The notes under the pieces are model-generated. The model ran no database searches. It saw only the letters and a program-made list of their open reading frames with translations, and was not told where the DNA came from. The translations under genes and the position numbers were made by a program. From contig NZ_JFJY01000009.1 of NCBI RefSeq assembly GCF_002115785.1, positions 140,900 to 204,899 on the forward strand: DNA of 64,000 nt, read 5' to 3'. The number at the start of each line of letters is the position of its first letter. The stretch's first letter is position 1. Origin of the DNA: Thalassospira sp. MCCC 1A03138. GTDB taxonomy: Bacteria; Pseudomonadota; Alphaproteobacteria; Rhodospirillales; Thalassospiraceae. This document shows positions 45,625 through 55,229 of this stretch, piece after piece.

Positions 45625-47607
45625 CTATTTCGACTGAAGGACATATTGGGCAAAGCCGTTTTCGTCCTCGCCGACAAAGCTGATATTGTCGGGTGCGTTC
45701 ATTGCCGAGGATGCTTTGGGACTGGTGACAAACGTCACCTTGGATGCCTCCCCGATGGGGGCTAGGCTCCAGTTGCCATCGGCCTTGGGATCGATTTCCT
45801 TTTCCTCAAGGATATAGTTCGCCAAAACCGTACGGTTTTCATCGGGTGCTTCGATGATGATGCTTGATCCGTCAAGTCCCGGGAAATTGCCCCCGCCGCC
45901 AGCACGGTAATTATTGGTCGCAACGACGAATTTCTGATCGTCGGCAACCGGCTTGCCATCATAGGTCAGATTGATGATGCGATGCGCATCCTTGTTTACC
46001 ACCTCACCCGATGCGTTGTATCGGGCCGGTTGGGTTACATCGATCTGGTAATTGACCCCATCAATGACATCAAAGTTATAGGTCGGGAATGTCTCGTTGA
46101 TCAGCGGCTGCTCTTCCCGGCTGTTCGGGTCAATCTGATTGAACTGTACGGCCGACATTTCCAACCATTCACGGACCTGCGCACCATCAAGCAGCACCGC
46201 CCGCAATGTATTGGGATAGATATAAAGATCGGCAACGTTCTTTAATGCGATCTTGCCTTCGGGGATGTCAGTGAAATATTCCGGGCCGCCACGGCCGCCG
46301 GCCTTGAACGGTGCACCCGCCGACAGGATCGGCATCCCGTCATATTCCGATCCCTTCAGGATACGTTCCAGATACCATTTCTGGGCATTGGTCACAATCT
46401 GGATCGACGGATCATCGGCCACCAGCGCAAAGAAGCTGTTGATCGGGGTGGCCGTCGTACCAACCCCCTCGCGCATATAGGCAATGGTCGCCTCATGCTC
46501 TTCTTTCACCGCCTCGATCACTTCCGGGTCGGCATCGACCAGCGGGGTGATATCACGGCCTTCGCGGTGATAAATCGGACGTGCTTCCGACAGGCTGTCG
46601 GTCACCTTCCATTCCCCGGCATCATTGACCGAAAGCGTCAGGTCAATCACGCCAAGGTGGCTGCCCCAGAAGCCCGGCATGACAGCGGCCACACCATTGA
46701 TCGTGCCCTTGGCAAGATCAACCCCATCAATATCGGCATAGGTATCAGACGGGAATACCGTGTGCGCATGGCCAAACAGGATGGCATCAATGCCGTCAAC
46801 TTGGCTCAGATAATAGGTGGCGTTTTCTTCCATACCTTCACGTGCCAGTGTCGACAGCCCCGAATGCGGCACCGCAATCACGATGTCCGCGCCCTTTTCG
46901 CGCATTTCCGGCACGTATTTTCTAGCCATCTCGACAATGTCCTTGGTCACGACATTGCCTTCCAGATTGGCCTTGTCCCATTGCATGATCTGCGGCGGGA
47001 CGAACCCGATCACGCCGACCTTCGCCTTGTGCTTTTTGCCGTCGCCATCGCTAAATTCACGATCAAGGATTACATAGGGCTGGAAATACGGTTTGTCATT
47101 TTCGGCATCATTATCGCCGTCATCGGCAAACACATTGGCACTGACATAGGGGAACTTGGCACCCGAAAGGCTTTTACCCAGGAAATCTAGGCCATAGTTG
47201 AATTCATGATTGCCGATATTGGCTGCGTCATAGCCCAACAGGTTCATCGCCTTGTAAACCGGATGCACCTCACCCTCTTTCAGGCCGTGGCGCTTTGCCA
47301 TGTAATCGCCAAGTGGGCTGCCCTGGATCAGGTCACCATTGTCAATCAGAACAACGTTTTCGGCCTCACCGCGCGCATTTTTCAACAGGGTCGCAACCTT
47401 GGCCAGCCCAACCGTATCCGACGGACTGTCGCGATAATAATCGTAATTGACCAGATGCGTATGGATATCAGTGGTTTCCAGAATGCGCAGCGATAGCGTG
47501 CTATCGGCCAATGCTGTACCGCTGGCAAGCGCCACCGTCAGTGACAAGACTGATCCCGCAACTGCACGACCAAAAACTGCACGACCGGCCAGACGAAAAT
47601 ATGACAT
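45625..47607 (-). CDS. cpdB: 2',3'-cyclic-nucleotide 2'-phosphodiesterase / 3'-nucleotidase
   Basis: 660 residues, periplasmic, with signal peptide (GRAVAGSVLSLTVALASGTA, cleavage near ALADS). The metallophosphatase domain shows LRILETTDIHTHLVNYDYYR, VLIDNGDLIQGSP, IGNHEFNYGLDFL and GHAHTVFP. The C-terminal 5'-nucleotidase domain holds GGRGGPEYFTDIPEG and TNNYRAGGGGNFPGLDG. Length equals that of enteric CpdB (about 650). It scavenges nucleotides outside the cell. Confidence 0.94.
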   Translation of the reverse strand: MSYFRLAGRAVFGRAVAGSVLSLTVALASGTALADSTLSLRILETTDIHTHLVNYDYYRDSPSDTVGLAKVATLLKNARGEAENVVLIDNGDLIQGSPLGDYMAKRHGLKEGEVHPVYKAMNLLGYDAANIGNHEFNYGLDFLGKSLSGAKFPYVSANVFADDGDNDAENDKPYFQPYVILDREFSDGDGKKHKAKVGVIGFVPPQIMQWDKANLEGNVVTKDIVEMARKYVPEMREKGADIVIAVPHSGLSTLAREGMEENATYYLSQVDGIDAILFGHAHTVFPSDTYADIDGVDLAKGTINGVAAVMPGFWGSHLGVIDLTLSVNDAGEWKVTDSLSEARPIYHREGRDITPLVDADPEVIEAVKEEHEATIAYMREGVGTTATPINSFFALVADDPSIQIVTNAQKWYLERILKGSEYDGMPILSAGAPFKAGGRGGPEYFTDIPEGKIALKNVADLYIYPNTLRAVLLDGAQVREWLEMSAVQFNQIDPNSREEQPLINETFPTYNFDVIDGVNYQIDVTQPARYNASGEVVNKDAHRIINLTYDGKPVADDQKFVVATNNYRAGGGGNFPGLDGSSIIIEAPDENRTVLANYILEEKEIDPKADGNWSLAPIGEASKVTFVTSPKASSAMNAPDNISFVGEDENGFAQYVLQSK

Positions 47608-47708
47608 GTGAAAGGGTCCCTGTTGAAGCGATGCTCATGCCTGACATTATGATTGTTCGTTTGGTCAGGATTTGAAGATTTTGCGAAAATAGCAAGGCAA
47701 ACACAAAT

Positions 47709-47740
47709 GAAAACGCCCGCAAGATGATCGCGGGCGTTTG
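47709..47740 (-). terminator. Terminator of the MFS gene at 47778
   Basis: AAACGCCCGC pairs perfectly with GCGGGCGTTT around a 9-nt loop, between the transporter stop and the cpdB start. Confidence 0.8.
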
Positions 47741-47777
47741 GCATATTGAAATTCTGCACCAGTTAAGGCGGCTTTTG

Positions 47778-49064
47778 TTACTCCGCCGGGCGCAGCATCG
47801 GTTGATCGGACTTATATCCCATAACCACCTCGTTCCCCGGCTCCGGGTCATCGGGCACATTCAGCGCCAGAACCAGTGACACCAGCGCCATCGCCGCCCC
47901 GGCCAAAAACACCGCTGACGGCGAAATCAGCCACAACAACCCGAACGCCACCGGGATGAACACTGCGGCAATATGGTTGATGGTAAAGCTGACACCCGCC
48001 GTGGATGAAATGTCGGCCGGATCGGCGATTTTCTGGAAATAGGTTTTGATCGCAATCGCCATCGCAAAGAACAGATGATCAATCACGTAAAGCGCCCCGG
48101 CCAGCTTGTCGCTTTCGACAAAGGCATAAGACACAAATACAATGAACAACCCTATATATTCAAATGTCAGGGCCTTGCGTTCGCCCCACTTGCCGATCAG
48201 CTTCCCGATCTTGGGGGCCATCACCATATTGATCGCATGGTTCAGAAGGAACAGAAGCGTAATGGTGGCGGCATCATAACCAAACTTCTCGACCATCAGG
48301 AACCCGGCAAACACGGTGAAAATCTGGCGGCGTGCCCCGCTCATGAAGGTCAGGGCGTAATAAAGCCAGTACCGTTTACGCAGGATCAGCTTCTTGGTCT
48401 GCGGGTGGGCATCGGCAAATTTCGGGAACGCCATCCAGGCAAACAGCGCGGCAATAACCGTCAAGGCCCCGCCAAACAGATAGACATAGCGATATTCGAC
48501 ATCGAGAAGTTCCAGCATCGCCCAGACAATGCCAAACATCACCAGCGACGATAACGACTTCGCCGAAAGCTGCCGGCCCATCACCATCGCGGTGCGGTCC
48601 TTTTTCACCCATTGCAACGACAATGCCTGCTGCATGGTTTCAAAATAATGGAACCCGATCGACATCAGAACCGTGGTGCAATAAAGTCCGACAACGGTCG
48701 GGAAATAACCCGAAATCGCCACCCCAATCCCCAACACCAGCAGCGAAATCAGGGCAAAGGTCTGTTCACGCAGGATGATGAGGACGAAAATCGCGGTGAA
48801 GGCCATAAAACCCGGAATTTCACGCAACGACTGCAAAATCCCGATCTCGCGACCGGTAAAATCCGCTATCTCGACCGAAAAATTGTTTAACAACGCCATC
48901 CATGTCGAAAACGACAACGGCATCGCGGCTGCCATGAAAATCAGCAACACTTCCGGGTTGCGCCATCCCTTATGCGCAACAGCCGCACCCGATAGATCGG
49001 GATTGCCCGGCACCTCGATAGGCGCCGCATGGGTGCTTGTTTCCGGTGGCAATTTCTTGGACAT
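47778..49064 (-). CDS. Major facilitator superfamily transporter
   Basis: 428 residues from ATG 49064, which follows GGGGAGA at about five bases. The N-terminal 40 residues are soluble and Pro/Ala-rich, followed by about 12 membrane helices (LLIFMAAAMPLSFSTWMALL, VFIPVAFGLLWLISPSAVFL). The family A-loop is weak: GKLIGKWGERKAL between helices. No substrate can be given. It is divergent from an AraC regulator 138 bp away, which is the obvious candidate for its control. Confidence 0.88.
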   Translation of the reverse strand: MSKKLPPETSTHAAPIEVPGNPDLSGAAVAHKGWRNPEVLLIFMAAAMPLSFSTWMALLNNFSVEIADFTGREIGILQSLREIPGFMAFTAIFVLIILREQTFALISLLVLGIGVAISGYFPTVVGLYCTTVLMSIGFHYFETMQQALSLQWVKKDRTAMVMGRQLSAKSLSSLVMFGIVWAMLELLDVEYRYVYLFGGALTVIAALFAWMAFPKFADAHPQTKKLILRKRYWLYYALTFMSGARRQIFTVFAGFLMVEKFGYDAATITLLFLLNHAINMVMAPKIGKLIGKWGERKALTFEYIGLFIVFVSYAFVESDKLAGALYVIDHLFFAMAIAIKTYFQKIADPADISSTAGVSFTINHIAAVFIPVAFGLLWLISPSAVFLAGAAMALVSLVLALNVPDDPEPGNEVVMGYKSDQPMLRPAE

Positions 49065-49202
49065 TTTGTCTCCCCGCACGGTACCGGTGGCAATCGGGGC
49101 GCGTGCATTTATATGTTTGGTTGGAATAGCTTCAAACTAGCGTTGCGGCATACGTCTGTCTTGCGATAATCTGCCATCATATATTGCAAACAGGACATTC
49201 TC

Positions 49203-49994
49203 ATGGATGAATCACGGGATATCCCGAAATATCCGCAACATTCCCGTCCCCGGCCCGATCATCTGCCGCGTCCGGTTTATGTCCGCATGAGCGACCTTCC
49301 CGCCGGATACAGCATCGGCGCACACAGCCACGACTGGCATCAGCTGATTTTTGCCATCGAAGGCACCATGACCGTCACCACCAAAGCCGGCATCTGGGTC
49401 GTCCCGCCCCAGCGCGCGGTCTGGGTGCCGCCAGGCGTTGAACATGCCGTCAGTCACGCCACCTTCACCCGTGCGCGCCATATCTATATCGATAAAAATG
49501 CCCTGGTCGATTTGCCGGATCGCTGCACGGTGCTGGATGTAAGCCCGCTTCTGCGCGAACTGATCCGGGCTGCGACCGAAATCCCGATTGAATATGACGA
49601 AGCCGGTTCGGATGGTCGACTGATCCGCGTGCTGCTTGATCAGCTTAAACCGCCCAGAGACGATAACCTGCATCTGCCTGCCCCCAAGGACCCGCGCCTG
49701 GCGCGCATCTGCGAACAATTGCAGGCCAATCCATCGGATAACCGAACCCTTGATGAATGGTCGCGAGATTGCGGCGCATCGTCACGCACGCTGGCCCGCC
49801 TGTTTCAACGCGAAACCGGCATGCCGTTTCGCGAGTGGCGGCAAAAGCTGCGTCTGCTTTACGCGCTTGAAAAACTGGCCCATCATCGTCCGGTCACCGA
49901 GGTCGCTCTTGATCTCGGTTATGAAAGCACCTCGGCCTTTATCGCGATGTTTCGCAAGGCCACTGGCAAAACGCCGGGTGGGTATTTCCGGTAA
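49203..49994 (+). CDS. AraC family transcriptional regulator
   Basis: 263 residues: an N-terminal cupin sensor (HSHDWHQLIFAIEGTMTVTT, PPQRAVWVPPGVEHAVSH) and a C-terminal double HTH (LDEWSRDCGASSRTLARLFQ, RETGMPFREWRQKLRLLYAL, VTEVALDLGYESTSAFIAMF). The ATG lies four bases after CATTCTC and lacks a strong ribosome site. It is divergent from the MFS gene. Confidence 0.93.
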   Translation: MDESRDIPKYPQHSRPRPDHLPRPVYVRMSDLPAGYSIGAHSHDWHQLIFAIEGTMTVTTKAGIWVVPPQRAVWVPPGVEHAVSHATFTRARHIYIDKNALVDLPDRCTVLDVSPLLRELIRAATEIPIEYDEAGSDGRLIRVLLDQLKPPRDDNLHLPAPKDPRLARICEQLQANPSDNRTLDEWSRDCGASSRTLARLFQRETGMPFREWRQKLRLLYALEKLAHHRPVTEVALDLGYESTSAFIAMFRKATGKTPGGYFR

Positions 49995-50008
49995 CGCAGG
50001 AAGATGAA

Positions 50009-50368
50009 ATGAGCGAGAAATCATACAATGGCGGCTGCCAGTGCGGTGCGGTGCGTTATCGCGTCGACAAGCTTGATCTGGATAAATCGATCACCTGCAA
50101 TTGTTCACGCTGCCAGAAACTCGGATCGGTTCTGGCCTTTACCCCGCGCGATAATTTCATACTGAAATCTGGCGGGCAGAACCTGACCGAATATCTTTTC
50201 AACGATAAAAAGATCAGTCACCAGTTCTGCAAAACCTGCGGCATCCAAAGCTTTGCCTATGGCCAACTGCCCGACGGCAGCAAAATGGCCGCCATCAATG
50301 TCAACTGCCTTGACGATGTCGACCCGCGCAGCCTGACCCCGCATCATGTCGATGGCAAAAGCCACTAA
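50009..50368 (+). CDS. GFA family (glutathione-dependent formaldehyde-activating-like) protein
   Basis: 119 residues with the zinc cysteines of the Mss4-like GFA fold: GGCQCGAVRY, CNCSRCQKLG and FCKTCGIQSF. The name derives from one methylotroph enzyme; most members have no known reaction. The start lies 14 bp after the AraC stop behind GGAAGATGAAATG, so the two may be cotranscribed. Confidence 0.9.
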   Translation: MSEKSYNGGCQCGAVRYRVDKLDLDKSITCNCSRCQKLGSVLAFTPRDNFILKSGGQNLTEYLFNDKKISHQFCKTCGIQSFAYGQLPDGSKMAAINVNCLDDVDPRSLTPHHVDGKSH

Positions 50369-50388
50369 TTACCCTCTTCACAATCATC

Positions 50389-50408
50389 ATTCCTGCGGAG
50401 GCAGGAAT
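50389..50408. repeat. REP-like palindrome
   Basis: ATTCCTGC-GGAG-GCAGGAAT, followed by CCAG, is of the ATTCC(C/T)GC...GC(A/G)GGAAT kind that recurs in the intergenic DNA of many proteobacteria. Only this copy is seen in the window. It lies 20 bp after the GFA gene. Confidence 0.55.
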
Positions 50409-50570
50409 CCAGACGGGTCCGCAGGAAAAGTTGACAAATTGGTGTATCGACTGCGCGCGATCCCTAAAATCGACCACTGAGTTTCGCTCTACCCTGATAT
50501 GAAAAAAACTCAGTATTTCATACGACTTATTCAGGGTACTGCTTGGGAAGCGGGACATCCTTCCCGCCAA

Positions 50571-51518
50571 ATGCAGGGTAATCCCGAAATGGGCAGTGTA
50601 TGGTCCGGGATCGGCTTGCGGCTTGCCGCCACCGGTCTGTTTGCAGTGATGAGTTTGTTTGTCCGTCTGGCCTCGTTCGAGGCACCGGTCGGACAAATCA
50701 TGTTCTGGCGAAGCTCTGTCGCCTTGATCCCCATCATCCTGTATCTGATGTGGCGACGCCAGTTTCCGCGCGGCCTTCGCACCGCCCGGCCGTTCGGGCA
50801 CCTGAAACGCAGCACCTTCGGCCTTGTGTCGATGTTCTTTTCGTTCCTGTCGCTGGCCTATCTGCCGCTTGCCCTTGCGACGGCTCTTGGCTTTCTCGCC
50901 CCGCTTCTCGTCCTACCGGTTGCGATGATCATGTTGCGCGAAAAGCCGGGCATAGCCGTCTTTGCCGCGACCTTTGCCGGTTTTGGCGGGGTGTTCCTGA
51001 TGCTGTGGCCAACATTCTCGACACCGGGGATCGATACCGGCGTTCTGATTGGCATCGGGGCGGGTCTTGCCATGGCGGTCACCACCGCCTTTGCCAAGGT
51101 GCAGATCAAGGCCCTGACCAGCACGGAATCCGCAGGCACCATCGCATTTTATTTTGCCGTGATCTGCTCGCTTGGCGGGTTGCTGACCCTGCCGTTTGGC
51201 TGGGCCGATCCATCGCCTGAAATCCTGATGTGGCTGATCGGGGCCGGGTTGACCGGCGGTCTTGCCCATATCTTCATGACAGAGGCACTGGCACGTGCGC
51301 CGGCCTCGACATTAGCGGCCTTCGAATATACCGCAATGATCTGGGCGCTGTTGCTGGATGTTACGGTGTTTGGTCTGTTGCCTGAACCGGTTTCCCTGTT
51401 TGGTGCCTTCCTGATCGTGTTGGCAGCCGCCATTGTGATGTTTGGGGACAAGCTCGGTGTGCCCGTTCCCAAACCCGATATCACAGCCGCTCAGGCACAG
51501 AGCAAGCCGGGGGAATAG
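50571..51518 (+). CDS. EamA/DMT family transporter
   Basis: About 315 residues, ten membrane helices in two EamA repeats (GLRLAATGLFAVMSLFVRLA through MLREKPGIAVFAATFAGFGG, and the second from LIGIGAGLAMAVTTAFAKVQ). The family includes metabolite exporters; the substrate is unknown. The frame is open back to ATG 50499, but the first 24 residues there look non-coding, so I place the start at ATG 50571 or 50589, next to the first helix. It is convergent with panE. Confidence 0.88.
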   Translation: MQGNPEMGSVWSGIGLRLAATGLFAVMSLFVRLASFEAPVGQIMFWRSSVALIPIILYLMWRRQFPRGLRTARPFGHLKRSTFGLVSMFFSFLSLAYLPLALATALGFLAPLLVLPVAMIMLREKPGIAVFAATFAGFGGVFLMLWPTFSTPGIDTGVLIGIGAGLAMAVTTAFAKVQIKALTSTESAGTIAFYFAVICSLGGLLTLPFGWADPSPEILMWLIGAGLTGGLAHIFMTEALARAPASTLAAFEYTAMIWALLLDVTVFGLLPEPVSLFGAFLIVLAAAIVMFGDKLGVPVPKPDITAAQAQSKPGE

Positions 51519-51543
51519 CCCCCGGCCAATTACGAAGCCCGGA

Positions 51544-52434
51544 TCAGTCCCGGCTTTCGCGCAATTTGGTCATTGCATGCAGGGCAAGATTGGTGGGGGT
51601 TGGAATGCCAAGTTCCGCCCCCTTGCGCACGATATAGCCGTTCAGGAAATCGATCTCGCTGGTTTTGCCCCGCGCCAGATCCTGTGCGGTGGATGAATAT
51701 TGCCCCGGCATGGTTTCGGCGATCTTTTCAATCGCACCCCAGACGTCACCGGGCACCGTCACCCCGCATCCCTTGGCCACAGCAAGGCATTCATCTACCG
51801 CATTGCGCATGACATCCCAAATGCCTTCCCCCTGAACCAGACGGCCATAGGGCATCTGCGATATTGCGGATAACGCGTTATAGGCACAGTTCAAGATCAT
51901 CTTGGCCCAAAGCGCACCTTCGGCATTATCCGAAATCTCGACCGGGATATGCGCCGGGCGCAGCGTTTCGGCAACTTTGTCGCTTTGCTCAGACTGCCCG
52001 ATTACCAGTTCGCCGCGGCCATGATGTTTGACATGACCTGGCCCTTCCATGCTGGTCGCGACATAGACCACCGTCGGGATCACCGGCATGCCGATCACGG
52101 CAGATAACCGTTCGGCATTATCAACCCCGTTCTGAAGACTCATGACGATGGTATCAGGGGTCAGAAACGGCTTAATCTGTGCCCCGGCATCGCTGGTATC
52201 GGTCGATTTGACACAGAACAGAACCAGACCTGCACCGGCAATCGCGCTGGCGTCCGAACTGGCGCTCATTTCGATATACTGCTGTGTTCCGCCAAATTCC
52301 AAAAGCAGTCCGTCGCGATTGACAGCATCAACATGGGCAGGCCGCCCGATCAGGGTGACATCATGCCCGGCACGCGCCAACATCGCCCCGTAATAACAGC
52401 CAACAGCCCCTGCGCCCATCACCGCGATTTTCAT
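51544..52434 (-). CDS. panE: 2-dehydropantoate 2-reductase
   Basis: 296 residues. The N-terminal NADP motif is MKIAVMGAGAVGCYYGAMLA, then GHDVTLIGR. The ketopantoate reductase C-domain has AKMILNCAYNALSAISQMPY with catalytic Lys, and EIDFLNGYIVRKGAELGIPT with the conserved Glu/Asn. It makes pantoate for coenzyme A, although paralogs with other substrates are frequent. It lies 81 bp downstream of the CaiB-type CoA transferase on the same strand, so it could belong to that unit. Confidence 0.88.
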   Translation of the reverse strand: MKIAVMGAGAVGCYYGAMLARAGHDVTLIGRPAHVDAVNRDGLLLEFGGTQQYIEMSASSDASAIAGAGLVLFCVKSTDTSDAGAQIKPFLTPDTIVMSLQNGVDNAERLSAVIGMPVIPTVVYVATSMEGPGHVKHHGRGELVIGQSEQSDKVAETLRPAHIPVEISDNAEGALWAKMILNCAYNALSAISQMPYGRLVQGEGIWDVMRNAVDECLAVAKGCGVTVPGDVWGAIEKIAETMPGQYSSTAQDLARGKTSEIDFLNGYIVRKGAELGIPTPTNLALHAMTKLRESRD

Positions 52435-52515
52435 GTCCGATATCCTGCATTGAATGAATGTTGCTGCCGATACCTTTTCATATCGGCGGCCATTCTGCCA
52501 AGCAGGAAGGTGGCA

Positions 52516-53742
52516 TCAGATAATCCCGGCTTCGCGCAATTTGGCAATCTGCCCGTCGCTAAGGTCCGCAACCTTGCGCAGGATTTCATCGCTATGCTGG
52601 CCCAGCATCGGCGGGGCGGTTTCACCGGCAATCGGTGTTTTGGAAAATTTGATCGGGTTGGCAACCGTCGGCACCTTGCCCGCCGTCGGATGATCAAGGT
52701 ACCGCACCGTATCGCGATGTTTGACCTGCGGGTTATCAAACACCCGATCCAGCGTATTGATAGGGCCACACGGCACATTGGCCGTTTCCAGAATGGCAAT
52801 CCAGTCGTCGGTGGTTTTCATCACCATCGCCTGACGGATTTGCGGCACCAGCGTTTCGCGGTTTGCCACCCGTGACCGGTTGGTGGCATATCGTGCGTCA
52901 TCGGGCAAATGCCCGATCCCCGCGACATTGCAGAAGCTTCTGAACTGGCTGTCATTGCCGACCGCAAGGATGATGTAACCATCCGCCGTCGGGAACGCTT
53001 CATAGGGCACGATATTGGGATGCGCATTACCAAGCCTCCCCGGAGCCTTCCCGGTTGTCAGGAAATTCATCGCCTGATTGGCAAGGATCGCGGTCTGCAC
53101 ATCCAGCAATGCCAGATCGACATGCTGTCCCTCGCCGGTGGCATCACGGTGACGCAGGGCTGCCAGAATACCAATCGTCGCATAAAGCCCGGTAAAGATA
53201 TCGGCAACCGCCACCCCGACCTTCATCGGCTGCCCACCCGATTCCTGATCCGGGGCACCGGTGATGCTCATAAGCCCGCCCATCGCCTGGATCATGAAAT
53301 CATAACCCGGCCGGTCCTTGTATGGGCCATCCTGCCCGAAGCCGGTAATCGAACAATAAACGATCTTGGGATTGATTTCCGATAGTGATGCATAATCCAG
53401 CCGGTATTTGGCAAGGCCACCGACCTTGAAATTCTCGATCACCACGTCGCATTCGGCGGCAAGTTTATGCAGGATTTCCTGCCCCTCGAACTTGGTCATA
53501 TCAATCGTCAGCGACTTTTTGCCGCGATTGGCCGACAGGTAATAGGCCGCCTCGCTGGTATCGTTACCTGTAACGTCCTTAGCATAGGGCGGGCCCCAAC
53601 CGCGCGTGTCGTCGCCCGCACCCGGACGTTCGATCTTGATCACCTCGGCACCCATATCGGCCAATGTCTGACTGGCCCAAGGCCCCGCCAAGACACGCGA
53701 AAGATCAAGCACACGAAGTCCAGAAAGCGCGCTGGTCATCAT
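52516..53742 (-). CDS. CaiB/BaiF (family III) CoA transferase
   Basis: 408 residues. N-terminal LSGLRVLDLSRVLAGPWASQ and the catalytic Asp in RPGYDFMIQAMGGLMSITG (about residue 169) are typical. Downstream of gcdH, such enzymes (GcdG in Pseudomonas, SUGCT in humans) move CoA from succinyl-CoA to glutarate. With gcdH and a divergent LysR here, glutarate activation is the likely role. A terminator (53775-53801) stands between gcdH and this gene, so part of its expression may be independent. Confidence 0.9.
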   Translation of the reverse strand: MMTSALSGLRVLDLSRVLAGPWASQTLADMGAEVIKIERPGAGDDTRGWGPPYAKDVTGNDTSEAAYYLSANRGKKSLTIDMTKFEGQEILHKLAAECDVVIENFKVGGLAKYRLDYASLSEINPKIVYCSITGFGQDGPYKDRPGYDFMIQAMGGLMSITGAPDQESGGQPMKVGVAVADIFTGLYATIGILAALRHRDATGEGQHVDLALLDVQTAILANQAMNFLTTGKAPGRLGNAHPNIVPYEAFPTADGYIILAVGNDSQFRSFCNVAGIGHLPDDARYATNRSRVANRETLVPQIRQAMVMKTTDDWIAILETANVPCGPINTLDRVFDNPQVKHRDTVRYLDHPTAGKVPTVANPIKFSKTPIAGETAPPMLGQHSDEILRKVADLSDGQIAKLREAGII

Positions 53743-53774
53743 TCCATCCCGGGATCGTCGTCAAAAAGGAAAAA

Positions 53775-53801
53775 GGGCGACACCAAAGATCGGTGCCGCC
53801 C
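53775..53801 (-). terminator. Terminator between gcdH and the CoA transferase gene
   Basis: GGGCG(A)CACC pairs with GGTG(C)CGCCC with one mismatch, and on the minus strand CTTTTTCCTTTTTG follows. Confidence 0.8.
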
Positions 53802-53814
53802 GTAATCGAAGTCC

Positions 53815-55005
53815 TCAGCCCTCGGCGCTGAACGCCTGAATGCCGGTCTGGGCACGGCCAAGGATCAGGGCATGCACATCATGCGTACCTTCATAGGTAT
53901 TGACCGCTTCAAGATTCATCACATGGCGGATGACATGGAATTCATCGGCAATGCCGTTGCCGCCATGCATGTCACGGGCAACACGCGCGATATCAAGCGC
54001 CTTGCCACAGTTATTACGCTTCATCAGGGAAATGGCTTCCGGTGCGACTTTTTCTGCATCCAGCAAACGGCCCAGTTGAAGCGCCCCCTGAAGACCAAGG
54101 GTGATTTCGGTCTGCATGTTCGCCAGTTTCAGCTGGATCAGCTGATTGGCGGCCAGCGGACGACCGAACTGTTTGCGGTCAAGGGTATATTGACGTGCCG
54201 CATGCCAGCAGAATTCAGCAGCCCCCATCGCCCCCCATGCAATGCCGTAACGTGCCTTGTTCAGACAACCGAACGGCCCGCCAAGGCCCTTGGCATTGGG
54301 CAGCATGTTTTCCGTCGGGACAAAGACGTTATCCATCACGATCTCGCCAGTGATCGACGCACGCAGCGAAAACTTGCCTTCGATCTTTGGCGCGCTCAGG
54401 CCCTTCATGCCTTTTTCAAGGATGAAACCGCGAATGACACCTTCGTCATCCTTACCCCAGACGACAAATACATCGGCGATCGGGCTGTTGGTGATCCACA
54501 TTTTCGATCCCGACAGGGTGAAACCACCGTCGGCCTTGCGGGCACGGGTTTTCATGCCGCCCGGATCGGACCCGTGATCCGGCTCGGTCAAACCAAAACA
54601 GCCAACCCATTCACCGGTTGCCAGTTTCGGAAGGTATTTCTTGCGCTGTTCCTCGCTGCCATAGGCATAGATCGGATGCATCACAAGCGAGCTTTGAACC
54701 GACATCGCCGAACGATAGCCGCTATCGACGCGTTCGACTTCGCGCGCGACAAGACCATAGGCCACATGGTTGACACCCGGTCCGCCGTATTCTTCGGGGA
54801 TGGTTGGGCCAAGCAGGCCAAGTTCGCCCATCTCGGTCATGATTTCGCGATGGAAAATCTCGTGCCGGTTGGCTTCGAGAACACGGGTCTGCAGGTTTTC
54901 CTGACAATAGGCGCGCGCCGCGTCACGGATCATGCGTTCTTCTTCGCTCAGCTGATCTTCAATCAGCAGCGGGTCTTCCCAGTGAAAAGGTGCGCGGCCT
55001 GCCAT
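53815..55005 (-). CDS. gcdH: Glutaryl-CoA dehydrogenase
   Basis: 396 residues. It oxidises and decarboxylates glutaryl-CoA to crotonyl-CoA in lysine/tryptophan/glutarate breakdown. The family-specific stretch [20 protein letters not shown] is nearly identical to that of the human enzyme. [17 protein letters not shown] binds [23 protein letters not shown] follows, and the catalytic Glu is in [20 protein letters not shown]. It is divergent from a LysR gene across a 224-bp region with a perfect 10-bp dyad. Confidence 0.96.
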   Translation of the reverse strand: MAGRAPFHWEDPLLIEDQLSEEERMIRDAARAYCQENLQTRVLEANRHEIFHREIMTEMGELGLLGPTIPEEYGGPGVNHVAYGLVAREVERVDSGYRSAMSVQSSLVMHPIYAYGSEEQRKKYLPKLATGEWVGCFGLTEPDHGSDPGGMKTRARKADGGFTLSGSKMWITNSPIADVFVVWGKDDEGVIRGFILEKGMKGLSAPKIEGKFSLRASITGEIVMDNVFVPTENMLPNAKGLGGPFGCLNKARYGIAWGAMGAAEFCWHAARQYTLDRKQFGRPLAANQLIQLKLANMQTEITLGLQGALQLGRLLDAEKVAPEAISLMKRNNCGKALDIARVARDMHGGNGIADEFHVIRHVMNLEAVNTYEGTHDVHALILGRAQTGIQAFSAEG

Positions 55006-55146
55006 CGTCCTGATCCCTTATGAAATTTTTAAAACCAAAGCAGGGATGACGCCATAGAAGGGCGAGACGGCATCATCCCTGAAAGCTTATCGCTTCTAGG
55101 CTAAAGCTAGGCATTGGCAGACGCGCTTGCAAATGATAAATCGGAT

Positions 55147-55175
55147 ATAGTTTATGCATAAAAATCATAAACTAT
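55147..55175. promoter_or_regulatory. 10-bp perfect inverted repeat between gcdH and the LysR gene
   Basis: ATAGTTTATG (55147-55156) and CATAAACTAT (55166-55175) flank a 9-bp AT-rich spacer, 142 bp from the gcdH start and 55 bp from the LysR start. Long AT-rich dyads of this kind are typical LysR binding sites. That the adjacent regulator binds here is inference. Confidence 0.75.
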
Positions 55176-55229
55176 CCACAAGAAGCCCAGATAAAGCGCA
55201 AATATAGCCATATTTCGAGCAATCAGATC

